DNA of 38,046 nucleotides from contig CAZTZO010000015.1 of assembly GCA_964618075.1 (NCBI GenBank), positions 1 through 38,046 of the forward strand, given 5' to 3'. Shown here piece by piece: positions 7,122 through 15,046 of the stretch (position 1 is its first letter; each line of letters opens with the position of its first letter). The notes under the pieces are model-generated. The model ran no database searches. It was not told where the DNA came from and saw nothing but the letters and a program-made list of their open reading frames with translations. A program made the position numbers and the translations under genes. Source of the stretch: CAYTMY01 sp964618075. Its GTDB lineage: Bacteria > Bacillota > Clostridia > Eubacteriales > Anaerofustaceae.

Positions 7122-8294
7122 ATGTCGGTTTATATTAAAAATATTGTTATGGCGCTTATTGCCTTTCCCTTTGCGGCATTTATATTTACTTTGCCTTATG
7201 CAATCATTCAATACAGAAAATACGGCGGCATACCCTTTATGAAGGTTCTCGTGGTTTATTCCATGATATTATATTTTATATGCGCATATTTTATGATTAT
7301 ATTGCCTTTGCCTTCAATAGAGGAGGTATCTCAAATGACTTCACCTACAGTACAGTTGATACCTTTTAGTTTTGTAACCGATATAATGAGTAAATCGGGA
7401 CTTGTTTTAAACGACCCTTCAACATATCTAAGCTCTGTGAAAAGCTCATCTGTTCTTGTCGTAGCCTTCAATATACTTTTATTTGTTCCTCTCGGTATTT
7501 ATTTGAGGTACTACTATAACGCAAAGTGGCGACATATCCTTATAGCTTCTTTTGTTATTTCTCTTTTCTTTGAATTGACGCAGCTTAGCGGTCTTTACGG
7601 GATATACCCGAGAGCATATCGCTTGTTTGATGTGGACGATCTTATGATGAACGTTTTGGGAGGTGTGCTTGGTTTTCTTATAGCGCCTCTTTTTATGAAG
7701 ATACTGCCCTCTCGCGAGAGGTTAGACGATCTTTCATATTTAAAGGGAAGCAGGGTGACTTTAACCAGAAGATCGGTGGGAGCTTTTATAGATTGGTTTT
7801 GCGTGTGTCTGATAGGCGGTGTCGTATCTGCCGTTTGTACGCTTTTCAATAGCGATGATATAATTACACTTGCCGGCTCGTCTGTTTCCATAGGAATCGT
7901 TTTGGGTCTGATATGCGTATTTTTTGTCATACCTATACTCACAAAGGGGTATACGCCGGGCAAATTTTTGGTGGGACTGCGCTTATATTCTGATAAGGGT
8001 GCTCCGAAGCCTTTTGATTATATTAAACGCTACGGACTATTATACTTTATTCTTCTTCCGTCTTTCTTTTGGGGTATGTTTTTATCTAATCTGTCAGGTG
8101 AAACGGGGTACGGGGTATTTGGGGTACTCTCGTTTATTGTATTGTTAGCCAGCGTATATATCTATATACGTCTCGCTGTCGAATTTATAAAAACAGGCGC
8201 AAAAAAACAAAGCTGTTTTCTGTATGAAAAGCAAAGCGGTATATATAACGTAAGCGTAGTAAAAAAACCGCAGGTAAATAAAGAAGTGTCTTAA
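7122..8294 (+). CDS. VanZ-like and RDD domain fusion membrane protein
   Basis: A 390-residue membrane protein made of two known modules. Residues 1-200 are VanZ-like, with five predicted helices and the conserved stretch FFELTQLSGLYGIYPRAY followed by FDVDDLMMNVLGG. VanZ proteins lower teicoplanin sensitivity, and relatives act on the envelope by unknown chemistry. Residues about 217-360 form an RDD domain (SVGAFIDWF; GYTPGKFLVGLRL), a small three-helix membrane module of uncertain transport function. No van resistance genes are nearby, so antibiotic resistance is not implied. The start carries GGGAG a few bases upstream. Length and continuity argue against a frameshift artefact. Confidence 0.88.
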   Translation: MSVYIKNIVMALIAFPFAAFIFTLPYAIIQYRKYGGIPFMKVLVVYSMILYFICAYFMIILPLPSIEEVSQMTSPTVQLIPFSFVTDIMSKSGLVLNDPSTYLSSVKSSSVLVVAFNILLFVPLGIYLRYYYNAKWRHILIASFVISLFFELTQLSGLYGIYPRAYRLFDVDDLMMNVLGGVLGFLIAPLFMKILPSRERLDDLSYLKGSRVTLTRRSVGAFIDWFCVCLIGGVVSAVCTLFNSDDIITLAGSSVSIGIVLGLICVFFVIPILTKGYTPGKFLVGLRLYSDKGAPKPFDYIKRYGLLYFILLPSFFWGMFLSNLSGETGYGVFGVLSFIVLLASVYIYIRLAVEFIKTGAKKQSCFLYEKQSGIYNVSVVKKPQVNKEVS

Positions 8295-8463
8295 GGGCAG
8301 CGGGGCTTTATCTTTGAAAAGAAGAATAAACTGTTTTGGGATATAATGATTCAATATATTTTTTTAAAATCATCACAGACGTGCTTTTAGATTAAATAAA
8401 CTCTTTTATTAATGAAATATTCAAATAAAATGATTAAAATTCCTTAACCCAATCAAGTTTTAC

Positions 8464-8492
8464 TTGCAAAAAAAGGTAACAACGCTTATTAT
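8464..8492 (+). promoter_or_regulatory. Promoter of the glycosyltransferase gene
   Basis: TTGCAA (8464-8469), a 17 bp spacer and TATTAT (8487-8492). The leader to the ATG at 8589 would be about 90 nt. Confidence 0.55.
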
Positions 8493-8588
8493 TTACATAA
8501 AGTCGCACTATTGACAGCCGAGCGGTCCGGCATAACCGTGGGCAGGTACAAAAGCGGCTTACAAAGAAGGGAAAAGGAATTTATAACA

Positions 8589-9947
8589 ATGCAGACAATA
8601 CAATTTGTACGCTATATGAACTTTTTTATAGCTATTTTGTTTACTGTGCTCTACGCATACCAGTTTATTTACATGTATGTGGCATTAAAGAACAAGAACA
8701 AACAGGAAGACTACACTGCGAAAAAGCTGCATCGCTTTGCTGCGCTTATATGCGCCAGAAACGAGGAAGCGGTCATCGGAGAAATAATAAATACCTTGGT
8801 GAAGCAGGATTATCCCAAGGAGCTTTATGATATCTATGTGCTTGCGGATAACTGCACGGATTCAACGGCTCAAAAGGCAAGACGTGCCGGAGCCGTGGTT
8901 TACGAGCGCTTTAATACAGAGTCTGTTGGTAAGGGCTATGCACTTGATTATCTTATAAAGAAGATAGCCTCCGATAACAGCGATAAGGTATACGATGCTT
9001 ACATAGTATATGACGCAGACAATCTTATCGATCCAAACTTTATAAAAGAGATGAACAAAACTCTTGATAAGGGCTTCGACGCGAGTACGAGCTACAGAAA
9101 CTCAAAGAATTTCGCTTCGAACTGGTTAAGCGCAAGCTACGCCATATGGTTTTTAAGGGAAGCGCGTTTCATGAATTTCCCGAGATGCATTATGGGAATG
9201 AATTGTGCCGTATCGGGTACGGGCTTTATGGTTTCTCAGAAGATAGTCAGTGAGAACGGTGGTTGGCCATTCCACCTTCTTACAGAGGATATAGAATTCA
9301 GTGCGAACTGTGTGCTCAACGATGTTAAAATAGGCTACTGCGATAAAGCTATCGTATATGACGAACAGCCTACATCGTTCCATCAGTCCTATTTACAGCG
9401 TTTAAGATGGTCGAAGGGCTTTTATCAGATAAACGGTAAATACAGCATACCTCTTGCCAAAAGAGCCTTCAAGGGAGGCAAGAAGGGCTTCTCATGCTTT
9501 GACCTGTTTATGACTACAGCCCCCGGAACACTTCTTAGTATATTGGGCGCTATGATAAACATTACATACGCAGCCGCTTGTATCGGCTCTCCCTACTACA
9601 TAGCAAACCGCGTTATAGGCGAGGTCGGACACTTCGTAGGTATGAGTATAGTCAATCTTTATATAGGTCTTGTGCTTACGGGACTGCTCACTGTCGTTTG
9701 TGAATGGAAGCACATTCAGGCAAAGCCTATTGATAAGCTGAAATATCTGCCTTTGTTCCCGCTGTATATGTTCTCATATATTCCTATTGCGGTGATAGCG
9801 CTTTTCCAGAAGGTGGAATGGAAGCAGATAAAGCACACTGCCGTCTGCGAGGGCAACAGCGTCCCCGAAGCTGTCGTGCTTGACTCCATGCCTCATAACA
9901 GAAGACAGGTCGAAAAAAGCGCCGCAAAAGCGGAGATAGTAAGCTAA
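8589..9947 (+). CDS. Membrane-bound family 2 glycosyltransferase
   Basis: A 452-residue processive-type GT2 enzyme that transfers a sugar from a nucleotide donor to a growing chain or lipid acceptor at the cytoplasmic membrane. Helix 1 (about 10-32) precedes the GT-A domain. It has the CARNEE nucleotide site (55-60), DAD at 142-144, TED at 232-234 as catalytic base region, and Q270RLRW274, the QxxRW signature of cellulose, hyaluronan and poly-GlcNAc synthases. Three or four helices close the protein (about 303-410). The start at 8589 has AAAGGAA upstream; an in-frame TTG 26 codons earlier lacks a ribosome site. It has its own promoter and terminator and no polysaccharide partners, so the product is unknown. 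Confidence 0.9.
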   Translation: MQTIQFVRYMNFFIAILFTVLYAYQFIYMYVALKNKNKQEDYTAKKLHRFAALICARNEEAVIGEIINTLVKQDYPKELYDIYVLADNCTDSTAQKARRAGAVVYERFNTESVGKGYALDYLIKKIASDNSDKVYDAYIVYDADNLIDPNFIKEMNKTLDKGFDASTSYRNSKNFASNWLSASYAIWFLREARFMNFPRCIMGMNCAVSGTGFMVSQKIVSENGGWPFHLLTEDIEFSANCVLNDVKIGYCDKAIVYDEQPTSFHQSYLQRLRWSKGFYQINGKYSIPLAKRAFKGGKKGFSCFDLFMTTAPGTLLSILGAMINITYAAACIGSPYYIANRVIGEVGHFVGMSIVNLYIGLVLTGLLTVVCEWKHIQAKPIDKLKYLPLFPLYMFSYIPIAVIALFQKVEWKQIKHTAVCEGNSVPEAVVLDSMPHNRRQVEKSAAKAEIVS

Positions 9948-9980
9948 GAAATTTAATGTTAGAAGTTACAATAGTATAAT

Positions 9981-10026
9981 AAAAAAAGACTGTTTATATC
10001 ATTTATAAAAACGGTCTTTTTTATTT
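9981..10026 (+). terminator. Terminator of the glycosyltransferase gene
   Basis: An AAAAAGAC-tGTTT/AAAC-gGTCTTTTTT hairpin ends in a T run about 35 bases after the stop. The remainder of the 9948-10253 gap holds only the opposing terminator at 10190-10224 and no reading frame of interest. Confidence 0.75.
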
Positions 10027-10189
10027 ATACAAAGTAATCAAGCGCTTTTAACGATAAGCCTTAAAGTGGTATAAAGCCAAATAAGCGTTTAAACTTTTTT
10101 TTTATGTTTTACAGACTGCTGTAAAATATAAGCTCTTAAAAAAAGTGTTACAGACCCTTAAGATGTTTGTAAGATATAAAGAGGAAGGT

Positions 10190-10224
10190 ATAAAAAAGAA
10201 GAGCCGCGCTTAAAGGCGTGACTC
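10190..10224 (-). terminator. Terminator of the glucosaminidase gene
   Basis: The minus strand forms GAGTCACGC/GCGCGGCTC (one mismatch, one G-U pair) followed by TTCTTTTTTAT. Confidence 0.7.
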
Positions 10225-10253
10225 ATCTTTACCTGTTACTTATATTTGTTTGT

Positions 10254-11039
10254 TTATTGAATACCGAGCCTTGCAAGATTGTTATAATGCATCTCGGCGT
10301 AATATGACGCCATGATAGCCGCTATTCTCGGTCCCCATGTTTCGCTGCTGGCGTAATGTGACCATACGCCCGGGATATCCTTTGTTCCGGTGAACAGACC
10401 GCCGTCGGTAGCTAGATAGTTTTCAGCAAGTCCCTTCGCCACGAACATTATACCCTCCTCCTTAGAATCGAAGGCATAATTGCCGTAGCCGAACATATTA
10501 TTGCCCGCTCCGTTATATAAGCCCGAGCCGCTTTCCAAGGTTGCAATAGCCATTATAAATACGCAGTTTACTCCGTAGGTTTGTTCTGCGAGTACAAAAT
10601 CGTCTCCGAGCCCCACAAGTCCCAACGTCGTTATTGCCTCAAGGTCCTCAGCCGTTATGCCTGTCGGTGCGGTAAGATCCATCGTATATATGGTATCCTG
10701 TGATAAAAGAGGTATTCTGTTTATCTGAGAGGATATCGACTGCGTCGCCGTGGTCACGGAAGAAGCAAGATTTTTTTGCATCGCTGCGGTGACCAGAGCC
10801 TGCTCCTGCTCAATAGCTTTTTCATTACTTGCACTCACTGCCTGCGTTATCGCAAAGGTGATTATGCCAAAGGACATTAGCATACAAAGGGCGAAGCATA
10901 TAACGGCTTTGAGCTTAACGCTTTTCTTGCCGAGCTGTACGTATTTGTTTTCGCTTCTCTTGTTTTTGTATTCTGCACGACTGTATTTTTTGTTCAGCGC
11001 CTTTGCAATTGCGCTGCTTTCATTTGAATATTCTGTCAT
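10254..11039 (-). CDS. Membrane-anchored glucosaminidase-family peptidoglycan hydrolase
   Basis: A 261-residue protein with a positively charged cytoplasmic tail (1-44), one membrane helix (about 45-68), an alanine-rich linker and a C-terminal glucosaminidase fold (about 135-261) of the LytG/GH73-like class. The catalytic glutamate is probably Glu169 in IATLESGSG, followed by the family hallmark NNMFGYG (180-186) and the WGPRIA segment. It would cleave GlcNAc-MurNAc bonds in the wall from a membrane tether, in cell separation or growth. It is shorter than secreted autolysins and has no SH3 or LysM binding domain. The start ATG at 11039 has AAGGAG eleven bases upstream, a slightly long gap. 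The promoter is overlapped by a palindrome. Confidence 0.82.
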   Translation of the reverse strand: MTEYSNESSAIAKALNKKYSRAEYKNKRSENKYVQLGKKSVKLKAVICFALCMLMSFGIITFAITQAVSASNEKAIEQEQALVTAAMQKNLASSVTTATQSISSQINRIPLLSQDTIYTMDLTAPTGITAEDLEAITTLGLVGLGDDFVLAEQTYGVNCVFIMAIATLESGSGLYNGAGNNMFGYGNYAFDSKEEGIMFVAKGLAENYLATDGGLFTGTKDIPGVWSHYASSETWGPRIAAIMASYYAEMHYNNLARLGIQ

Positions 11040-11057
11040 ATAATATGTTACTCCTTC

Positions 11058-11101
11058 GTTACAACTGAAGTTATTGTAACATAATTGTCACCGACGAACA
11101 A
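11058..11101 (-). promoter_or_regulatory. Promoter with overlapping palindromic operator, glucosaminidase gene
   Basis: The minus strand shows TTGTTC (11096-11101), a 17 bp spacer and TACAAT (11073-11078). A perfect inverted repeat GTTACAA-N9-TTGTAAC (11058-11080) covers the -10 box and the predicted transcription start. A dimeric repressor bound here would block transcription. Confidence 0.5.
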
Positions 11102-11630
11102 AGTCATTTTGCGCAAACAATACATAAAATAACGAAAGTATTTATAAATACTGCTTTGAATACATAAGTTCTAATCAATACATTCAAATTATTGAGGCTC
11201 TATTTGAGTTATGTTGTAATTATAAAAAATAAATAACAACATGATTCCTTGAATGTGAGTTTTAGGGCTTAGAAGCATTAACTTTAGTGTAAGAAAAATA
11301 TTTAAAAGGCAATATAATGTTTATGAAACGTGTGTACGCTAATCATCTGATATTAGTTGTAAATTATAATAATCTATAAAAAAGCTTGTTTATAAACAAA
11401 GAGTTCGCACACGATTGAGAGATTTAAAAGGTATTTTCGTATTGTAATAGACTACAAATGCGTTTGTTTGATATCAGAGTTATAAAGCTATAATGAGCCT
11501 TAAAAATTAAAACGGCTCTTAAAAAGCGCGATTTAAACAGGTATACTTGTCAAAATTTTGCATTGTGCATGGTAATATAAATAAAATATGCTAATATCAT
11601 ATCATTATTGACGTTGAAACGGGGGATAAA
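11102..11630. other. Long non-coding gap between divergent genes
   Basis: This AT-rich stretch of over 500 bases contains no convincing reading frame. The only structure I can point to is the inverted repeat ATGTTGT/ACAACAT at 11211-11217/11236-11242. The isocitrate dehydrogenase promoter must lie near the right end, where several AT-rich -10-like sequences make a single choice unsafe. Confidence 0.5.
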
Positions 11631-12791
11631 ATGTACGCAGAACAGATAGAAAAAGCAAAGGAACATTTCGGCAATCTTTTGGAAAAGCAGCTAAAAAGGG
11701 TCGATGAAATGAAGAAGCATGACCGATTTACAGATTATGCCAATAAAGAAAAAATAATCATCGGCGTATGCGGCGGCGACGGTATAGGCCCTGACATAAC
11801 AAAGCAGGCGCAGCGTGTAATGGAGTTTTTGCTTGATGATGATATAAAAAGCGGCAAAATAGAAGTAAAGGAAATTGAAGGTCTTACAATCGAGAACAGA
11901 ATCAAACAGATGAAGGCGATACCCGACGACGTCCTTGCAAAACTTAAAGAGTGCGACGTTATTTTAAAGGGGCCGACAACAACTCCGAAAAAAGGAGACG
12001 GTATGCCTAACGTGGAAAGCGCTAACGTCGCCATGCGAAAGGCACTCGATCTGTTTGCAAACGTGCGACCGGTAAGCGTTCCTTCGCAGGGCATAGACTG
12101 GACGTTCTACCGCGAAAACACAGAGGGCGGATACGCTGCTGGAAAAGACGGCGTAGACGTCAGCGAGGATTTGGCGATAGATTTCACGATAGCGACAACT
12201 CAGGGATGTAAACGTATAATCAAGGCGGCGTTTGATTTTGCAAAGGCGAACGGCAAAACAAGAGTTACAGCCGTAACGAAGGCGAATATAATAAAAACGA
12301 CAGACGGAAAATTCTTAGATTTCTTTTATAAGACAGCTGAAATGTATCCCGATATACAGGCAGACGACTGGTTTATCGACATAATGACTGCAAAGCTCAT
12401 TGATGAAAAAAGAAGGAAGGATTTTCAGGTGCTTGTGCTGCCTAATCTCTACGGCGATATACTTACAGACGAGGCTGCAGAATTCCAGGGCGGCGTAGGT
12501 ACGGCGGGCAGTGCAAATATAGGCTATGAATACGCTATGTTTGAAGCTATACACGGCTCGGCACCCAGAATGGTTCAGGAAGGCAGAGCGCAGTATGCAA
12601 ACCCTGCAAGTATAATGAAGGCTTCGGCAATGCTCCTGTCGCATATAGGATATAATCAAAAGGCCGATATGCTTAAAAAGGCGCTGGAGATTTGCTCTTG
12701 TGACAATGTAGCCGTAATAACAGGCAGAGCCGACGGTGCAACGGGCAGACAGTTTGCCGAGCACGTTATAGACGTAATAAAAAATATGTGA
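11631..12791 (+). CDS. icd: Isocitrate dehydrogenase (isocitrate/isopropylmalate family)
   Basis: A 386-residue oxidative decarboxylase, probably converting isocitrate to 2-oxoglutarate and supplying glutamate carbon in an anaerobe with a partial TCA cycle. Substrate residues of true isocitrate dehydrogenases are present: Ser130, Asn132 and Arg136 in VESANVAMR, Arg146 (NVRPV) and Tyr160 (FYRENTEG). Lys217, Asp250, Asp276 and Asp280 (NLYGDILTDE) form the metal and catalytic site. The SxNxxxR pattern argues against isopropylmalate dehydrogenase. At the cofactor position the sequence reads HGSAPRM, neither the classical NADP nor NAD pattern, so cofactor use is left open. The start follows GGGGG at the usual distance. 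It is monocistronic, with no citrate synthase or aconitase beside it. Confidence 0.9.
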   Translation: MYAEQIEKAKEHFGNLLEKQLKRVDEMKKHDRFTDYANKEKIIIGVCGGDGIGPDITKQAQRVMEFLLDDDIKSGKIEVKEIEGLTIENRIKQMKAIPDDVLAKLKECDVILKGPTTTPKKGDGMPNVESANVAMRKALDLFANVRPVSVPSQGIDWTFYRENTEGGYAAGKDGVDVSEDLAIDFTIATTQGCKRIIKAAFDFAKANGKTRVTAVTKANIIKTTDGKFLDFFYKTAEMYPDIQADDWFIDIMTAKLIDEKRRKDFQVLVLPNLYGDILTDEAAEFQGGVGTAGSANIGYEYAMFEAIHGSAPRMVQEGRAQYANPASIMKASAMLLSHIGYNQKADMLKKALEICSCDNVAVITGRADGATGRQFAEHVIDVIKNM

Positions 12792-12809
12792 TCGTATATT
12801 TCACACTTA

Positions 12810-12852
12810 AAAATGAGGGCTGACTTTTTAAAAAAGTTGCCCCTCATTTTTT
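12810..12852. terminator. Bidirectional terminator between icd and the small unknown gene
   Basis: The stem AAAATGAGGG/CCCCTCATTTTTT has T-rich tails on both strands and separates two converging genes. Confidence 0.8.
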
Positions 12853-12855
12853 AAG

Positions 12856-13050
12856 CTAATGTTGATTCTTATCAGTGGGGGAATTGTAATCGCTTTCGGT
12901 TTCCTCCCAAAACTGCATAGCCTCTTCCAGGCTTACGCTTGCCGTGTTTTCCTTGTCGCACCACATTAACAGATCCAAAATGCCGCCGTTTCCTCCGTAG
13001 GCGTCTCCTCTCTTGGAAATCTTCTTCAAATAATCGTTAAGCTCGTCCAT
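12856..13050 (-). CDS. Small acidic protein of unknown function (64 residues)
   Basis: I do not recognise this family. The protein is hydrophilic, net acidic, has a glycine-rich patch (AYGGNGGILD) and one cysteine, and lacks membrane segments. It is likely real because AGGTG lies five bases before the ATG and a bidirectional terminator begins only a few bases past the stop. It sits alone between icd and the CarD-like gene, converging on icd, so context gives no role. Confidence 0.6.
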   Translation of the reverse strand: MDELNDYLKKISKRGDAYGGNGGILDLLMWCDKENTASVSLEEAMQFWEETESDYNSPTDKNQH

Positions 13051-13168
13051 TTACACACCTGTCTTTTAATTTTTACGTGGTATTATATGCGCGAGATAAT
13101 AAAATAATTTGTCGTATATTGCGTATATACTAAAAACAGAAAAATAAATCTGATTTAAATTTTGAAAA

Positions 13169-13199
13169 CAAAAAAAACGCCGCTGAATTTCAGTGGCGT
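13169..13199 (-). terminator. Terminator of the CarD-like gene
   Basis: The minus strand reads ACGCCACTG, a loop, CAGCGGCGT and a run of eight Ts, beginning about 18 bases after the stop codon. Confidence 0.85.
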
Positions 13200-13216
13200 A
13201 AATTGGTACTGTTTTT

Positions 13217-13762
13217 TTAAGTTAAATTGCCTTCGCTCAGCTGCAGAGTGATATAATCCAAGACCTTTTCCTTGTCTATACCGAGTACAAATGCAAACTC
13301 GTCTGTTATTATTCTTTCCGCGGCTTCAAGTATGCGTTCGTCGCAGACGTAAAACTTTTTCTTTGTATCCATCATATTTATCTTATGCAGCGTCAATGAC
13401 TTTACTATCCAAAGTATCTGAGAACGGTCTCCGTTGTCGATAATATTCTGAAAATACTCCGTCCTGTCCTTTGCAGAATCGATCCATTCATCCTCGATCT
13501 CCTCAGTTTGAAAGATGATCGTATTTATCTCGTCCTTAGTGAGTATTCTGCAAAGATGAGCCGTCAAAAGCTTGTTGTCTGCCGGGACATATATCACCTC
13601 GCTCGGTGAATAAACAGGCGTGAGTATATAATAAAGCCTCTTTTCTCCGGCAAAGTCCTGAGTCTTAATATCTGTTATTGTGCATATGCCGTTATGCTTG
13701 TAAACTACGTGGTCTCCCGGCTTGTACTCTAAGTTATTATTGTTTATTTCTGCATTCGGCAT
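13217..13762 (-). CDS. CarD/CdnL-family RNA polymerase-binding regulator
   Basis: A 181-residue protein with the CarD/TRCF RNA-polymerase-interacting domain at its N-terminus (EYKPGDHVVYKHNGICTITDI, about 11-31) and a helical C-terminal half. CarD proteins bind the polymerase beta subunit and stabilise open promoter complexes, notably at rRNA promoters. The start is placed at 13762, where the protein aligns with the family. The frame is open 41 codons further but that extension is not family-like. The nearest ribosome site (CGGAG) is 13 bases away, longer than usual. Length matches clostridial CarD-like proteins. It is monocistronic with a strong terminator. Confidence 0.85.
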   Translation of the reverse strand: MPNAEINNNNLEYKPGDHVVYKHNGICTITDIKTQDFAGEKRLYYILTPVYSPSEVIYVPADNKLLTAHLCRILTKDEINTIIFQTEEIEDEWIDSAKDRTEYFQNIIDNGDRSQILWIVKSLTLHKINMMDTKKKFYVCDERILEAAERIITDEFAFVLGIDKEKVLDYITLQLSEGNLT

Positions 13763-14230
13763 ATCATATTCACATCTCCGAAATTTATTATACCACAACT
13801 TTTGCAAAATTACAACTCTAAAAAATTCTCCTATTTTATCACAAAAATCGCTTATAAAGACGCCTGAGTTCATATAGAAGTACAACTATTCGCTGATAAA
13901 ATATTGCAATAAAGAAAAAATTCAATAAAACTAAGAACAGCAGAGCTTTATTTGGGGTATTGCTAGGGATGAATTCGTAGGAAGTAGTAACAGCGACTGG
14001 GGGTACTTACGGGTTTATTGTTATTATGTTAAATTTTCTATCAGGGGGCTTTCTATCACATCAGTATATAATCAGTCTTATATAGTGAAATACACATTAA
14101 ATGTATATTGCAAAATTAAACCTCCCTTGCATAAATGAACTGCAAAAGAGGTTTTGTTCATGAAAAAAAGCTATTTTGTTCATAATATCTTTGCTGTAAG
14201 CCCCAAAGGACAAACAAATGTTATCATAAG
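13763..14230. other. Non-coding gap with a family B hairpin repeat
   Basis: No start-bearing reading frame of useful length is present. A more GC-rich patch at 13965-14020 is open on the plus strand from stop to stop for about 65 codons but has no start codon or ribosome site, and its translation resembles nothing I know. The hairpin repeat at 14112-14165 is listed separately. Confidence 0.45.
14112..14165 (-). repeat. Repeat family B, copy 1 (hairpin)
   Basis: The block holds nested inverted repeats AAACCTC/GAGGTTT (14118-14124/14148-14154) and TTGCA/TGCAA. Its reverse complement closely matches 27325-27379, sharing AAAACCTCTTTTGCAGTT and both flanks. It is therefore a dispersed, structure-bearing intergenic element rather than a simple terminator. 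Confidence 0.65.
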
Positions 14231-14926
14231 TTAATACGTATACGTTGCGATGTATATCTCTTCACCACTGCCGTTAACACATGTTTCCTTTATTACATTT
14301 CCCTTCGAGTCATATTCGCTTGTTATGACTATATCGTTTCCGCTGTCAATAGTTATTGTTTCTTTTATCTTTCTTCCCTTTTTGTCATACTCAAAATTTA
14401 CTTCATACGTTAAGGTGTCCTGCGCATTGTAAAAGCATGTTTTTTCTACTAAATCGTCCTTGTAGGTATATAATACATATCTTGCAAACGCACCGTTTGC
14501 GTCATATATGCTTACCTTTATAAGTTTATCGTTATCATATTCATATATGCTTGTTTGCGAAGAATCATTTAAGTACCATACGTCCTTTATTTTATTTGAA
14601 TTGTCATCATACTCGTATACAGTATAATCAAGGACAGAACCGTCTTTTTCGTAATTCGTCTGCTTTATCATGTTGCCCTTTGCATCGTACTCAAATGTGC
14701 TCCACGATTCCGCCTCATCGTTTTGATTTATCGTTTGTTTTGTTTTTCTTCCTTCGTTATCCGTTTCATAGACAGCAGTTTCGATTGTACCGTTGGAATA
14801 CGTTATTGTGGCGGTTTTAGGCACAGCCTCTTTGTTTTTTCCATTCGAATTATTACAGGAGCTCATCGCAAATATTAAAGTGACCACAAGCATTACGCAA
14901 AATATACTTTTTATGCCTCTATTCAT
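14231..14926 (-). CDS. Lipoprotein with YD/RHS-like repeats
   Basis: A 231-residue exported lipoprotein. The signal peptide (1-23) ends in the lipobox AMSSC, so Cys24 should be lipidated and hold the protein on the outer face of the membrane. The mature part is almost entirely a repeat of about 20-25 residues of the form YEYDxxGNxIKxxxY (for example FEYDAKGNMIKQT, FEYDKKGRKIKE, SEYDSKGNVIKE). This is the beta-strand repeat seen in YD/RHS-like proteins. No toxin or core domain follows, so it is unlikely to be a complete polymorphic toxin. A binding or wall-associated role is only a guess. AAAGGAG precedes the start at good distance. Confidence 0.75.
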   Translation of the reverse strand: MNRGIKSIFCVMLVVTLIFAMSSCNNSNGKNKEAVPKTATITYSNGTIETAVYETDNEGRKTKQTINQNDEAESWSTFEYDAKGNMIKQTNYEKDGSVLDYTVYEYDDNSNKIKDVWYLNDSSQTSIYEYDNDKLIKVSIYDANGAFARYVLYTYKDDLVEKTCFYNAQDTLTYEVNFEYDKKGRKIKETITIDSGNDIVITSEYDSKGNVIKETCVNGSGEEIYIATYTY

Positions 14927-15046
14927 GTTTTCTTCTCCTTTGTTGCTTCTTTTTTAAGCGTTGTATATATTTAATACTATACAATATCAAGACGCTTATT
15001 TCAACATAATTCTCGTAATAATACCTGCTTATGATATACTCTGTTT

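Noticed and set aside
7122..8294. Glycopeptide resistance locus suggested by VanZ
   Set aside because: No vanA/B ligase, vanH, vanX or VanRS-type genes are present in the window; VanZ-like domains are common outside resistance clusters.
12315..12764. A 149-codon minus-strand frame inside icd
   Set aside because: icd is intact with all catalytic residues; the antisense frame is a codon-bias shadow.
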